Source: Pseudomonadota bacterium
Lineage (GTDB): Bacteria > Pseudomonadota > Alphaproteobacteria > Acetobacterales > Acetobacteraceae
Length of the DNA stretch: 5,214 nt
Assembly (NCBI GenBank): GCA_021828605.1
Contig: JAJZEG010000373.1
Coordinates: 1 to 5,214 of the forward strand
Direction of reading: 5' to 3'
Numbering within the stretch: the first letter of the stretch is position 1; each line of letters starts with the position of its first letter. Shown here piece by piece: positions 5,185-5,214 of the stretch. The notes beneath the pieces are model-generated. The model saw nothing but the letters and a program-made list of their open reading frames with translations, was not told the DNA's origin and did not search any database. A program made the position numbers and the translations under genes.

Positions 5185-5214
5185 TCAATCCTGCCCCAGG
5201 CTCGCCCGGGCAAA
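5185..5214 (-). CDS. Possible C-terminal tail of a convergent gene
   Basis: Reading in from the right edge on the minus strand, one frame gives FARASLGQD and then TGA (5185-5187). It would place a convergent gene's stop 28 bp from the end of the CoA-binding gene, a plausible arrangement. Nine codons cannot identify a family, and another minus-strand frame is also open here. No plus-strand ATG or ribosome site occurs in 5157-5214, so nothing starts there on the plus strand. Confidence 0.2.
   Translation of the reverse strand, partial: FARASLGQD

Noticed and set aside
4665..5213. 182-codon minus-strand open frame opposite the CoA-binding gene
   Set aside because: Begins at TTG near the edge, has Arg/His-rich shadow composition, and the plus strand carries a well-conserved family protein.
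5180..5214. Small GC stems (CCTG-CCC-CAGG and GCCCGGGC) near the right edge as a terminator
   Set aside because: Stems are four pairs or self-complementary without a loop, and no T-tract is visible before the window ends.
1..5214. Mobile element, phage, toxin-antitoxin, CRISPR or defence system
   Set aside because: No transposase, integrase, repeat array, terminal repeats or small paired toxin-antitoxin genes; all genes fit common chromosomal families with similar base use.

Overview
The window looks like chromosomal DNA of a moderately GC-rich Gram-negative bacterium, most likely an alphaproteobacterium. The Acetobacteraceae (acidophiles and relatives) are one possible home, but this rests on codon style and protein resemblance only. 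No mobile element, CRISPR array, tRNA or rRNA gene was found. Six genes are supported, five of them intact. All belong to recognisable families.

Left block, minus strand (1-1874): a 537-residue APC-superfamily amino acid permease (261-1874), followed 95 bp downstream by the first 55 codons of an antibiotic-biosynthesis-monooxygenase (ABM) domain protein that runs off the left edge. The spacer holds a strong hairpin overlapping a smaller one, with no T-tract after either. Upstream of the permease, a consensus TTGACA box and an 18-bp dyad (GACACA-N6-TGTGTC) over the expected -10 region suggest a regulated promoter.

Central control region (1875-2214): 340 bp without a convincing gene, between the divergent permease and CsbD-family genes. 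It contains the promoter and dyad, a GC hairpin, a 46-bp AT island with only four G/C bases, and a hairpin in the probable 5' leader of the CsbD gene.

Middle block (2215-4654): a small plus-strand CsbD-family stress protein with an added C-terminal hydrophobic segment meets, tail to tail with a 6-bp gap, a minus-strand pair. That pair is a membrane-bound family-17 glycoside hydrolase/transglycosylase (3038-4654) and a gamma-class carbonic anhydrase-like protein (2527-3057). Their reading frames overlap by 20 nt, so they are probably co-transcribed and perhaps translationally coupled.

Right block (4655-5214): only 49 bp separate the GH17 gene from a divergent plus-strand gene for a 150-residue CoA-binding (Rossmann) protein. 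A short minus-strand frame ending at 5185 may be the tail of a convergent neighbour.

Functionally this is a mix of nutrient uptake (permease), periplasmic beta-glucan work (GH17), stress response (CsbD) and small metabolic proteins (gamma-CA, CoA-binding, ABM). I see no clear new multi-gene system. The points most worth checking are the GH17/gamma-CA coupling, the membrane-anchored CsbD protein, the permease operator and the overlapping hairpins ahead of the ABM gene.
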